From positions 1,570,696 to 1,634,695 of the forward strand of contig NZ_LT732548.1 in the NCBI RefSeq assembly GCF_900155685.1: DNA of 64,000 nt, given 5' to 3'. Source of the stretch: Paenibacillus bouchesdurhonensis. GTDB lineage: Bacteria > Bacillota > Bacilli > Paenibacillales > Paenibacillaceae. The notes beneath the pieces were generated by a model. It ran no database searches and was not told where the DNA came from. It saw only the letters and a program-made list of their open reading frames with translations. The stretch's first letter is position 1. Every line of letters begins with the position of its first letter. A program made the position numbers and the translations under genes. Shown piece after piece: positions 17,930-26,404 of the stretch.

Positions 17930-18759
17930 ACAGCCGATCCGACCGGGTCAAGCTAGGCATTAGCTATATGCTGCTTGTCATTTTAACCTGTGTAAGCTTG
18001 TTTCCCGCATTATGGATTATCATGTCTTCCTTAAAGGAAGGCAACAGTCTTTACAGTGATACGTTAATTCCTCGCACCTTTACGGTAGAACATTATCGGG
18101 ATTTGTTCGAGAAGACCAAATACCCACTGTGGTTCATGAATACGCTGAAGGTTGCAGTGCTGTCGACTCTTTTCGGAACGTTTCTGTTGCTGCTTACTTC
18201 GTACGCAATCTCAAGATTCCGCTTCGCGGGGCGTAGATTTGCCCTTAACACTTTGCTGGTGCTTCAGATGTTCCCAGGATTCATGGCCATGATCGCTATA
18301 TATGTTTTGTTGAATACGATGGGGTTACTCAATTCCCACTGGGCGCTGATTCTTGTCTACAGCTCTGGTGCAATTATATCGAATGTATTCATAGCCAAAG
18401 GTTTTTTTGATACGATCCCGAAAAGCTTGGAAGATGCGGCACGAATCGACGGGGCTAGCCATCTGAAGGTGTTCTTTTTTATCATTATCCCGCTTGCTAA
18501 GCCCATGCTGACCTATGCTAGCCTCATGATCTTTAACGGCGCCTTCCTCGATTTCATCTTCGCAGATCTGGTATTGAGGACAGAAGATCAGCGGACGTTG
18601 GCAGTCGGGCTATACAGAATGGTGAGTCAGCGGAATTCGACCGAATTTACGATGTTCGCTGCTGGAGCTGTTCTTGTCGCGCTGCCTATCACGATGCTGT
18701 TCCTACTGCTTCAGCGCAATCTGGTCGACGGGCTGACTGCAGGAGCTTCCAAAGGTTAG
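17926..18759 (+). CDS. malG: Maltodextrin ABC transporter permease (MalG type)
   Basis: 277 residues with six predicted membrane segments and the EAA loop LEDAARIDGASHLKVFFFIIIP. The C-terminus RNLVDGLTAGASKG has the family's common LTAGAxKG ending. The start overlaps the malF stop by 4 nt, so the two subunits are translationally coupled and should form the heterodimeric channel. I see no convincing terminator in the next 190 nt. Confidence 0.94.
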   Translation: MNSRSDRVKLGISYMLLVILTCVSLFPALWIIMSSLKEGNSLYSDTLIPRTFTVEHYRDLFEKTKYPLWFMNTLKVAVLSTLFGTFLLLLTSYAISRFRFAGRRFALNTLLVLQMFPGFMAMIAIYVLLNTMGLLNSHWALILVYSSGAIISNVFIAKGFFDTIPKSLEDAARIDGASHLKVFFFIIIPLAKPMLTYASLMIFNGAFLDFIFADLVLRTEDQRTLAVGLYRMVSQRNSTEFTMFAAGAVLVALPITMLFLLLQRNLVDGLTAGASKG

Positions 18760-18948
18760 AAGCATTTGGAGAACATTAGGCAGCCGGATCTAATGGGTAG
18801 TTCGATATTCGCTTGCAAACAAGTCGATGTTGCCCTAAGAATGTGATAGATATGGATTGCAGCATTTCTATAATTATGGACATTTATATTCACTCCAATG
18901 GCTGATAAGCTTACATAATAATACTGCAGTACATAAGGAGTGAAAACA

Positions 18949-19494
18949 ATGGATAAGGTTCGTTACAAGGTAAGAGAAGTGTTGGACAAGGATAAAATCG
19001 AGGCATTTCTGCAGCAAGCCCGGATTGGACATCTTGGAATGGTTGATGGCCATCATCCGTATGTTGTTCCACTCAATTTTGTTTGGTTTAATGGAAAGCT
19101 ATATTTCCATGGTGCTGCCGGCGGAAGACGAAATCAGGTTATGAGTGTGAATCCGGAGGTCTGCTTTACGGTTTGTGAAGAATACGGAACAATTACTGAT
19201 CCGGTGCCAGCCAAGACGGACACAGCGTATATGAGTGTAATGATTTTTGGCAAGGCACAGCCGATCGTTGATCTGAATGAAGCTACACACATGTTGCAAG
19301 AAATGATTTATAAATATGTGCCTGGTTACTATAGTCGGCCGTTACCTAGGCAGCACGTAGACAAATATCGATCAGCAGTATTTGGTGGCCCGGTTCAGGT
19401 ATACCGAATTGACCCCCAGCATATTACTGCGAAAGAAAATCCGATTGAGGAAGAAAAAATGTTCGAACCTGGAAAAAGGGTGACTCCATTTTAA
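18949..19494 (+). CDS. FMN-dependent pyridoxamine-phosphate-oxidase-fold protein (NimA-like)
   Basis: 181 residues of the split-barrel flavin-binding family related to 5-nitroimidazole reductases. Signatures are RIGHLGMVDGHHPYVVPLNF at the N-terminus, FHGAAGGRRNQVM (flavin phosphate binding) and VCFTVCEEYG. The ATG at 18949 has AAGGAG eight bases upstream; a GTG nine bases earlier overlaps that site and is less likely. It is monocistronic by position. The substrate is unknown. Confidence 0.85.
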   Translation: MDKVRYKVREVLDKDKIEAFLQQARIGHLGMVDGHHPYVVPLNFVWFNGKLYFHGAAGGRRNQVMSVNPEVCFTVCEEYGTITDPVPAKTDTAYMSVMIFGKAQPIVDLNEATHMLQEMIYKYVPGYYSRPLPRQHVDKYRSAVFGGPVQVYRIDPQHITAKENPIEEEKMFEPGKRVTPF

Positions 19495-19887
19495 CGATTT
19501 AGCAGTTAATGTGAAAGTTTATCCCTGATTTGATCTAAATGATGAATATCATGCTTTGAAAAAATAGTTATGTAACTATCAATAGTAAACTGTCGATAGG
19601 GTCAAGCATTATATGCTCATCAATTTCTTTCAACATTGCTATTTCATTTGCTGTGTCCTGCTAACTAATAATTGATTTCAAGCGCAATTAACTTTTCTCC
19701 ATCTTATTAAAATTAAGATTTTGGAATTATTATACTTTAAAGAAATCAATTTATGGGGGCGTATGTTTCCAATAATTAAAATAGCTATGTTTACTTTGCA
19801 GCAACCTTTTACCTTGGCTGACAATTACTAAATACAAGGCTTGAATCAACTGCCATGAAGTCTTCGCATAGAGAAGGAGGAAGGTCG
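19495..19887. other. Gene-free AT-rich gap upstream of serA
   Basis: About 390 nt, strongly AT-rich, with stop codons in all frames. Apart from the serA ribosome site at its end I see no RNA gene, riboswitch or clear promoter in it. Confidence 0.5.
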
Positions 19888-21480
19888 ATGTTTAAAGTTT
19901 TGGTATCCGATCCCATAAGTAATTTTGGATTGCAGCAACTGACGAATGCTGAAGATGTGGAGGTCACCCAAATAACGGGATTGAGCGAGGAGGAGCTTAT
20001 TTCCATCATCTGTCCCTATGATGCACTGCTCGTACGTTCTCAAACGAAAGTCACTCGTCGAGTTATAGAAGCCGGGATTCATTTGAAAGTTATTGGCCGG
20101 GCAGGTGTTGGTGTGGACAATATTGATTTGGACGCCGCTACGAGCCGAGGGATTACCGTGATCAATGCACCCGACGGCAATACGGTCACAACGTGCGAGC
20201 ATACCTTTGCGATGATGATGGCGCTGGCCCGGCATATACCGCAAGCCCATGCCAAAACCATTACTGGGCTGTGGGATCGTAAGTCATTCCTTGGCGTTGA
20301 ATTACGAAACAAGATACTCGGTGTGCTTGGGCTTGGTCGTATCGGGATCGAAGTGACCAAACGCGCAGCGGCGTTTGGGATGACCGTTATCGGCCACGAT
20401 CCCTTTCTATCGGAAGAAAAGGCTAATAAACTGGGCATCAAGCTGGCGACCTTAGATGAAATTATACGGACTGCTGATTTTATGACGATTCATACGCCGC
20501 TAACGAATAATACGCATCATATGATTGCCAAACCGCAATTCGACGTCATGAAACGGGGAATGCGAATCATCAACTGTGCTCGCGGGGGAATTATTGATGA
20601 GTCGGCTCTTATTGAAGCACTCGACGAAGGGATTGTAGCAGGCGCTGCTTTTGATGTATTTGAGCATGAGCCCCCAGCACCGGATCATCCATTTCTAAGG
20701 CATCCTAAAATGATTGTTACTCCGCACTTGGGTGCATCCACTTTGGAAGCACAAGAGAATGTAGCTCTCGATGTCTCCGAACAAGTTATTCATGTATTGC
20801 GACATGAACCGTTTAAAAATGCAGTTAATATGCCAGCCGTATCAACTGACCTGCTAAACAAATTACAACCATACTTTACATTGTGCGAACAGCTGGGAAA
20901 AGCGCTTGCCCAGATGACCGATGGTGCCGCACGTGAGGTTACGGTGGAGTGTGCAGGCGAGCTTGCCAGTCTGGATACGTCATCATTGATCCCTTATGTG
21001 CTTAAGGGCATACTATCCCACCATCTCGGTGCAGAACAAGTCAATGTTGTCAATGCTATTCACTTGGCGAAGATTCGTGACATTCATTTTGTCGTACGAA
21101 AATCCTTGTTAACCCAAACCTTGCCCAGCGAGATTACGATTCGATTAAAGACGACAGTCGAGGAAAGATGGGTGACAGGATCTGTTCTGCCTGACGTCGG
21201 GGAGCGTCTTGTCCGAATCGGGCCATATCCGGTTGATATTTCAACTGAAGGATATGTTCTGTTAATTTCGCAGAAGGATAAGCCAGGTATCATTGGGCGT
21301 GTTGGAACATTGCTCGGGGAGAGAGGTATTAATATTGCCACGATGCAAGTCGGGCGCAACGAAGTTGGCGATTCGGCGGTGATGATATTAAAAAATGATA
21401 AAAAAGCTTCTAATAATGTGATGGAATCCTTATTCGCGATACCGGAAATCAAACGCGTACGGGAAGTTTCCTTTGACTAA
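19888..21480 (+). CDS. serA: D-3-phosphoglycerate dehydrogenase
   Basis: 530 residues; first step of serine synthesis, oxidising 3-phosphoglycerate with NAD. An N-terminal substrate domain is followed by a Rossmann domain (VLGLGRIGIEV), with NCARGGIIDE and the catalytic-His motif PHLGAST. After these come an intervening ASB domain and a C-terminal ACT domain (KPGIIGRVGTLLGERGIN) for serine feedback. The length is that of the long SerA type. The ATG at 19888 has GAAGGAGGAAGG in front; an ATG 11 codons earlier has no ribosome site. Confidence 0.97.
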   Translation: MFKVLVSDPISNFGLQQLTNAEDVEVTQITGLSEEELISIICPYDALLVRSQTKVTRRVIEAGIHLKVIGRAGVGVDNIDLDAATSRGITVINAPDGNTVTTCEHTFAMMMALARHIPQAHAKTITGLWDRKSFLGVELRNKILGVLGLGRIGIEVTKRAAAFGMTVIGHDPFLSEEKANKLGIKLATLDEIIRTADFMTIHTPLTNNTHHMIAKPQFDVMKRGMRIINCARGGIIDESALIEALDEGIVAGAAFDVFEHEPPAPDHPFLRHPKMIVTPHLGASTLEAQENVALDVSEQVIHVLRHEPFKNAVNMPAVSTDLLNKLQPYFTLCEQLGKALAQMTDGAAREVTVECAGELASLDTSSLIPYVLKGILSHHLGAEQVNVVNAIHLAKIRDIHFVVRKSLLTQTLPSEITIRLKTTVEERWVTGSVLPDVGERLVRIGPYPVDISTEGYVLLISQKDKPGIIGRVGTLLGERGINIATMQVGRNEVGDSAVMILKNDKKASNNVMESLFAIPEIKRVREVSFD

Positions 21481-21568
21481 TAGATTTCAACCCGAAGAAG
21501 CGGGGGACATTAGGAATTACCTTGGCAACGTACATTTACAAACGCGAAGCTGAAAGAGGAAAGAAGAT

Positions 21569-21844
21569 ATGGGCAATCTAGTTAAAGAGAATTTCAAGGT
21601 CGTGAGACAGCAGATGAAATTGGCTTGCCTAGCCTCAGGGCGCAAGATCGAGGATGTGCAATTGCTGTTGGCGACCAAAACTGTTCCGCCCGAAAAATTG
21701 CAAGTAGCTATGCAGGCGGGCGCGAATCTGTTTGGGGAAAACAAAGCGCAAGAACTTCGGGAGAAATTTCCGTTTATGCAGCAATATAATCAGGTGGAAT
21801 GGCGGGATGGCTTGTATTATACAAGCATCCCCGCCAGACGATAA
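21569..21844 (+). pseudogene. Truncated yggS-type PLP-homeostasis gene
   Basis: 91 codons. Residues 1 to about 77 read like the N-terminus of YggS/YlmE proteins (ACLASGRKIEDVQLLLATKTVPPEKLQVA, then GANLFGENKAQELREKFP and VEW). The family is normally about 230 residues. Similarity ends at about 21803, where the reading runs into the 3' end of the opposing MocR gene, and translation stops at 21844. The ribosome site GAGGAAAG is intact. The PLP-binding Lys of the family lies in the retained part (ATKT), but most of the barrel is gone. It is most likely the remnant left by a rearrangement that brought in the MocR gene. Confidence 0.72.
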
Positions 21845-23247
21845 ATGCCTTCTTCGATAGCTGTTTCATCTACTTTAGCAAAACCCAGTACCCATCCTTT
21901 CCGATCGCTTTCCAAACAATACCTGCTAAGCGGATAAACACGGATTCCCTTTTCGAGCGCAAGGCTCGTCACTGCTTCCTCGTCAAACGATTTATCAGCT
22001 TCAAGGAGCATATGCAGGCCCGTTTCTACGCCGCTTAATGTGAAATATTCACTCAGGCCTGTCGCGTTAATGGCTTTCGTCATGGCTGTGTGTCTACGAC
22101 GATATACATTTCGAGCACGTCTCATATGGCGCATGAAATGGCCACGTTCGATAAAATGAGCAAGAGTTAATTGCTCCATAATCGGTAGATGACGATAGGT
22201 TAATTCATGGATCCGGGCAAGCTGACGAATGGCCTCTTTAGGGCCAATGATTGCCGATAACCGAATGCCAGGAGCAATCATTTTGGAAAAACTCATCATA
22301 TACAAGGTGTTTTGGGGACGCTGACTAAACAAAGTTGGAAGCGGGTCACCACGATATCGAAATTCGCTGTCATAATCATCCTCAACAATCCAGAATCGCT
22401 GCTCAGCAGCCATCTGCAACAACTGTTGCCTGCGAGGCTCCGACATAATAACTCCAACCGCGCACTGGTGCGATGGCGTAACAAACACAAGTTTGGATCC
22501 GGGGGGAATGCGATCTACGCATAGCCCATATTCGTCGACCGGAACGGGGACAACCTGCATACGACGATACTTCATCGCCATCCAGGCAGCTGGGAAGCCG
22601 GGATCTTCAACCGAAACCGTTTCTCCTTCCTGTAAAAGAGCTTGTGCGATCAAATCAATGCTGTGTTGTGCACCCGAGGTTAATATGATTTGATCGATAT
22701 CCACATGAACGCCTCGTTCAAGCGACAAATAACGTTGAATCTGTTCTCTTAGCGGCAGGAAACCATAGGCATCGCCGTAACTCCAACTGTCCAGGTCTGC
22801 CCCTGTCGAGGCCTGCAAAAATGATTGCCTCCAACTCTTCTGAAAATGTTCGTCTAAATAAGGCTCATGGGGAGTGAAATCGATTTCTACTTTTCGATCT
22901 TCTTTGTCTCCAAGCCAACTGTGCAAATGGCCGATTGCAGCATTTAATACAGGCAATTCGGGGGGGAGTAGTCCTTGTGCTACAGCGTTCTCTGAAGGAC
23001 GAGTCGTATATGTCCATTCGCTAATTCTTGTTCCGCCGCGACGGGAGGTTACGGTATACCCGCGGCTGTATAACTCTTCGTAAACAATCTGTATAGTTGA
23101 ACGGGAGACGCCAATCAATAGAGCGAGTTCGCGGGATGGCAGAAGCAATTCGCCTGGCGGCCATTTTCCGGTTGTAATATTGTGGATCGCTTGATCCAGT
23201 AATTGCTGCCAGATAGGACGCTCGTCATCTCGGTTTACTTTTAGCAT
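21817..23247 (-). CDS. MocR-type regulator (GntR HTH fused to aminotransferase fold)
   Basis: 476 residues. The N-terminal GntR winged helix (about 10-75: IWQQLLDQAIHNI, PSRELALLIGVSRSTIQIVYEEL) is joined by a linker to an aminotransferase-I-like domain. PLP-binding features are SGAQHSIDLIAQALL, VTPSHQCAVG, EDDYDSEFRY and the lysine motif SFSKMIAPGIRL. MocR proteins such as PdxR and GabR use PLP or an amino-compound aldimine as effector. A 10-bp inverted repeat in its upstream region is a likely binding site. The usual divergent target gene is not adjacent; the accessory block starts there instead. Its target is unknown. Confidence 0.93.
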   Translation of the reverse strand: MLKVNRDDERPIWQQLLDQAIHNITTGKWPPGELLLPSRELALLIGVSRSTIQIVYEELYSRGYTVTSRRGGTRISEWTYTTRPSENAVAQGLLPPELPVLNAAIGHLHSWLGDKEDRKVEIDFTPHEPYLDEHFQKSWRQSFLQASTGADLDSWSYGDAYGFLPLREQIQRYLSLERGVHVDIDQIILTSGAQHSIDLIAQALLQEGETVSVEDPGFPAAWMAMKYRRMQVVPVPVDEYGLCVDRIPPGSKLVFVTPSHQCAVGVIMSEPRRQQLLQMAAEQRFWIVEDDYDSEFRYRGDPLPTLFSQRPQNTLYMMSFSKMIAPGIRLSAIIGPKEAIRQLARIHELTYRHLPIMEQLTLAHFIERGHFMRHMRRARNVYRRRHTAMTKAINATGLSEYFTLSGVETGLHMLLEADKSFDEEAVTSLALEKGIRVYPLSRYCLESDRKGWVLGFAKVDETAIEEGIYRLAGMLV

Positions 23248-23277
23248 TCATTCACCTTCATTGTTTCTAGTGTTATT

Positions 23278-23323
23278 ATGGACTGTTAAATATCTTGATT
23301 ATGGATGAAAAACAACAGTCCAT
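23278..23323. promoter_or_regulatory. Inverted repeat in the MocR promoter region
   Basis: ATGGACTGTT (23278-23287) and its exact complement AACAGTCCAT (23314-23323) are separated by 26 nt, 30-75 nt upstream of the MocR start. The position and wide spacing fit a MocR dimer operator and autoregulation. Confidence 0.6.
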
Positions 23324-23470
23324 TGGTTGATATACTAGCATGACAATACTTGCTTTTGCAATACGACAGAATGACGTTCAATCTTGCTTATGAAAATATC
23401 AATTACAGTTATTTTACTTACAGGATTAAAGTGGATTTGTTGGAGAAATAGTGAATATGTCCTATTAATA

Positions 23471-23479
23471 TGATATAAT
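23471..23479 (+). promoter_or_regulatory. Extended -10 promoter of the STAND gene
   Basis: TGATATAAT has a perfect -10 hexamer with the TG extension. No good -35 is visible. It ends 7 nt before the left 25-bp repeat, so it lies outside the putative invertible segment and transcription would start at or next to the repeat. Confidence 0.6.
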
Positions 23480-23486
23480 GTGCCCT

Positions 23487-23511
23487 AGTAAAGGATAATA
23501 TGTAATTATCC
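23487..23511 (+). repeat. Left 25-bp inverted repeat (IRL) with recombinase-site architecture
   Basis: AGT plus AAAGGATAAT, spacer ATGTA, then ATTATCC. The complement of the whole 25-bp unit occurs at 27520-27544. Each unit is itself a palindrome (10-bp and at least 7-bp arms) with an asymmetric 5-bp spacer, as in tyrosine-recombinase core sites. It may alternatively be an operator. Confidence 0.8.
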
Positions 23512-23527
23512 ATAACACTGAACGGAG

Positions 23528-26008
23528 GTGAAAATGATGTATTTTCCTCATGAAAAAAGATTTGTTCAGAAGTTAGGCACAAAAATACAAAATGGATCAC
23601 AGCAAATTGTAACAACTGGGTCTTCAGGATGTGGAAAATCTTATTCCGTAGAATCATTTTTAAAAAGCTACGACGATGAAGATACGAAAGTTTTATATTT
23701 GGTTGGCGACAAGGAACTAATGGATAGAGATTACAAACCATTTCTAGATGGTTTGTCTAATGTCGCTCCTGCTACCAAGTCCTTTCAAAAACCGATCACA
23801 GAGCTTGTAGAAAGTATTCCAAGTATCGGGAAGCCCTTGAAAATTCTATTGAATTTGATGTTTGATCAAATGAATGAAAAAAGGAAAAACAGAGACTCGA
23901 TTTTAACTGAAATAGAGCAGGATATTATATGTAGAATTGAAGCTTTGTCTAAAAGATATCGCCTCATCTTTTTTTGTGATCATTTTCATTATTGGGATGA
24001 AAGATCGCTCAAATTGATGTACGTCATTCTGGATGGTATTCAAACAAAATATAAATTTTTAAGTAATGCATTGTTTTTATTTGCAATTACTACAGATCAG
24101 GAGAATAGCTATAGAAATCGAATCGATGCAGTAATTAACAGAGAATGTGTTGTTAAGCTTCCATTTCCCGAAATGGAGTTTGACGATTTTGATATTACTC
24201 TTCGTATGCTTAATTATAGCGGAAGCTTATCAATTACCGAAAAGAAGATGCTGCACTCTTTAGTAAAGGGGCATCTGACGATGCTCAAAGAATTGATACG
24301 AGAACTCACTAATAAGAATGTGGATCTTAGCAATGCGGATCAGGGGATAAAAAAGTTACTGCTGCAGGTATTGGAAAATCGACTTAATGATTCCGGGCTA
24401 GAGTCAAGTAAAATTAATTTTGTTTTGGAATATGCATCTATTTTAGGTGTTACATTTTCGAAATTTGAACTTAGCCGGATTACTGAATTAGAAAATAATT
24501 ATTTTAATCGTATTATTGATAATGCCAGAAGTATGGAACTGGTTCACGAACCTCGTTACGGACAACTAAAGTTTGCGCATGAATTCATCCGTGATATTTT
24601 TCAAATGAAAATTTCAAGCCAAGAAATAGCTTATTATAGAAAAATAGAAAAATGTATCGGTGAAATTGCTCCAGACCATTATCATAGAAGAGCCCAATAT
24701 AGATTTAAAGTTGGGGATACACATGAAGGACTTATTTTATTCGTGTTGGAAATTATTAAGCAAATTAGAGAGAATGGAGATGTAACTCCTTCCTTATCAG
24801 AACAAGCACAGGTGCTGCTAAGAGACCATCCGCAATATTTATCCTACGTAGATAGTATGAAAGCAGCAATGCATCTATATCAAGAAAATAAATATAATGA
24901 AGCATATATTAAAATCAGTGCTATTAACGATACCCTGCCTAATCAATTAATTGCCGAAAAACAAATTTTACGATCTTTAACGTATTCTAAAAAAATAGAT
25001 GCTGACTTCCGTAAAGAAGGGATTCGTATACTCAGTCAGTATGGTTCTCTAGAACAATGCGGAAATGAACGGGATATCTATGAACGGGTTAAAATACGAT
25101 TAATGACAATGTATATACATATAAATGAATTACAAACTGCCCGCAAAACAGAAGAAGAGATTATTGCATCACTCCGTGAACGAATAGGACAGGATGATAC
25201 CGCTGAAGATCGATTGCATAGGCTGAACCTGATATCTGCATCTGTTTATGATTGTGAAATTGCTTGTAGTAAGATTGAAGAGGCTGTAGCTTACTTTGGA
25301 CCTAATGGGAGTAATAACTATCTTTGGACGAATCTTAAGCAATATTACATATCATTAATTAATTATTCGGCTTCACTATGTGTCTGCGGACGTTATCAAG
25401 ACAGTTTCAAAGCGGCTGAAAAAGCAAGGGATCTCATGGAGGAAAACCCCAATTTCGATTTTCCCCGCATCCGGATATCTGTTAACAACTATTTATTATC
25501 TGGATATTTATCAGGATATTTTAAGCCACACGAATGTGTTGAAGGATTTAAGGGGATGATAGCCGACATGCCCTTATGTGCGGAAAGACTTTTCTATACT
25601 TCTAACTTGTCCATCTTCTTGGCTTTGGATGGTAAAGTTGAGGAAGCATTCGAAACGCTCAAGCTCGAAGGTAATTTGCAGGCAAGTCATGATGATCCTG
25701 AAAAGATATATAATTATCGAGTAGTTGTAAATTGCGCAGTATTTCAGTATCTACTAGGAAATATAAAGGATGCAATAGAACAGCTAGCCGAAATTGCAGA
25801 TGACAAAATGGATACTGTTGGTGGTTCTCTTATGATGCGCCGAAAAACCGAATTACTCCATTTTATGAAAACTAGTTTATCCCATCCAGATTATCGCGAA
25901 TGGGAGACTGTTCTATTGAGCAGCACTAGTGAAATGCAAGTCAATCCATGGAATTACTATGGAAGAGGTTATGTATTTAGCGCACTAAATAATTGGGATT
26001 TGTGGTAA
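23528..26008 (+). CDS. STAND-type P-loop NTPase with long helical-repeat C-terminus
   Basis: 826 residues from the TTG or ATG codons near the start, after GAACGGAGGTG. An N-terminal AAA/STAND ATPase has Walker A GSSGCGKS at 31-38 and a hydrophobic Walker B strand YRLIFFCDHF near 144-153. A winged-helix-like stretch with FAHEFIRDIF (about 355) is followed by roughly 400 residues of TPR-like helices. The arrangement resembles MalT/AfsR-type signalling ATPases but no HTH DNA-binding domain is visible at either end. The codon use is AT-rich, unlike the flanking core genes. The 3' end overlaps the opposing GNAT gene by 24 bp. It could be a signal or phage-sensing NTPase; the function is unknown. 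Confidence 0.78.
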   Translation: MKMMYFPHEKRFVQKLGTKIQNGSQQIVTTGSSGCGKSYSVESFLKSYDDEDTKVLYLVGDKELMDRDYKPFLDGLSNVAPATKSFQKPITELVESIPSIGKPLKILLNLMFDQMNEKRKNRDSILTEIEQDIICRIEALSKRYRLIFFCDHFHYWDERSLKLMYVILDGIQTKYKFLSNALFLFAITTDQENSYRNRIDAVINRECVVKLPFPEMEFDDFDITLRMLNYSGSLSITEKKMLHSLVKGHLTMLKELIRELTNKNVDLSNADQGIKKLLLQVLENRLNDSGLESSKINFVLEYASILGVTFSKFELSRITELENNYFNRIIDNARSMELVHEPRYGQLKFAHEFIRDIFQMKISSQEIAYYRKIEKCIGEIAPDHYHRRAQYRFKVGDTHEGLILFVLEIIKQIRENGDVTPSLSEQAQVLLRDHPQYLSYVDSMKAAMHLYQENKYNEAYIKISAINDTLPNQLIAEKQILRSLTYSKKIDADFRKEGIRILSQYGSLEQCGNERDIYERVKIRLMTMYIHINELQTARKTEEEIIASLRERIGQDDTAEDRLHRLNLISASVYDCEIACSKIEEAVAYFGPNGSNNYLWTNLKQYYISLINYSASLCVCGRYQDSFKAAEKARDLMEENPNFDFPRIRISVNNYLLSGYLSGYFKPHECVEGFKGMIADMPLCAERLFYTSNLSIFLALDGKVEEAFETLKLEGNLQASHDDPEKIYNYRVVVNCAVFQYLLGNIKDAIEQLAEIADDKMDTVGGSLMMRRKTELLHFMKTSLSHPDYREWETVLLSSTSEMQVNPWNYYGRGYVFSALNNWDLW

Positions 26009-26404
26009 GTGCATTCCAAAGCCATTTGTATCTGTGCGCTTAATGAAACCAAAACGAGAATAGAAATCTTCTTTTTCTCGAGAAGACATTAACGCAACAA
26101 CAGCATTGGGCACCGCACTTTCATTAATAAAATTTAGTAGGCGCTTCATTATTTCAGTACCAATCCCGTTACGCTCGTATTCTGGGGCTACAACAACATC
26201 TTGAATATAGAAACAAATTTTCCCGTCCCCAACAATCCGCCCCATTCCAATAATTTGAGCGTTATGATACGCACTTACGCCAAATAGTGTTCCTTCACCG
26301 GCATTGTGAAAATCTTGATCTGAATGTATTGTCCATCCAGCAGTTTTTCGTAATGCCTTCCATTCCTCTATCGTCGGCAATTGGCATTTATAGTGAATAT
26401 TCAT
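25985..26404 (-). CDS. GNAT-family N-acetyltransferase
   Basis: 139 residues of the GNAT fold: FGVSAYHNAQIIGMGRIV (beta 2-3), the acetyl-CoA loop VAPEYERNGIGTEIMKRLL and a C-terminal DFYSRFGF. It would transfer an acetyl group to an unknown amine. Its ATG overlaps the end of the ATP-grasp gene by 17 nt, so the two are translated together. It ends convergently inside the last codons of the STAND gene. The pairing with a ligase suggests acetylation of the ligase product or of the same substrate class. Confidence 0.88.
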   Translation of the reverse strand: MNIHYKCQLPTIEEWKALRKTAGWTIHSDQDFHNAGEGTLFGVSAYHNAQIIGMGRIVGDGKICFYIQDVVVAPEYERNGIGTEIMKRLLNFINESAVPNAVVALMSSREKEDFYSRFGFIKRTDTNGFGMHLPQIPII

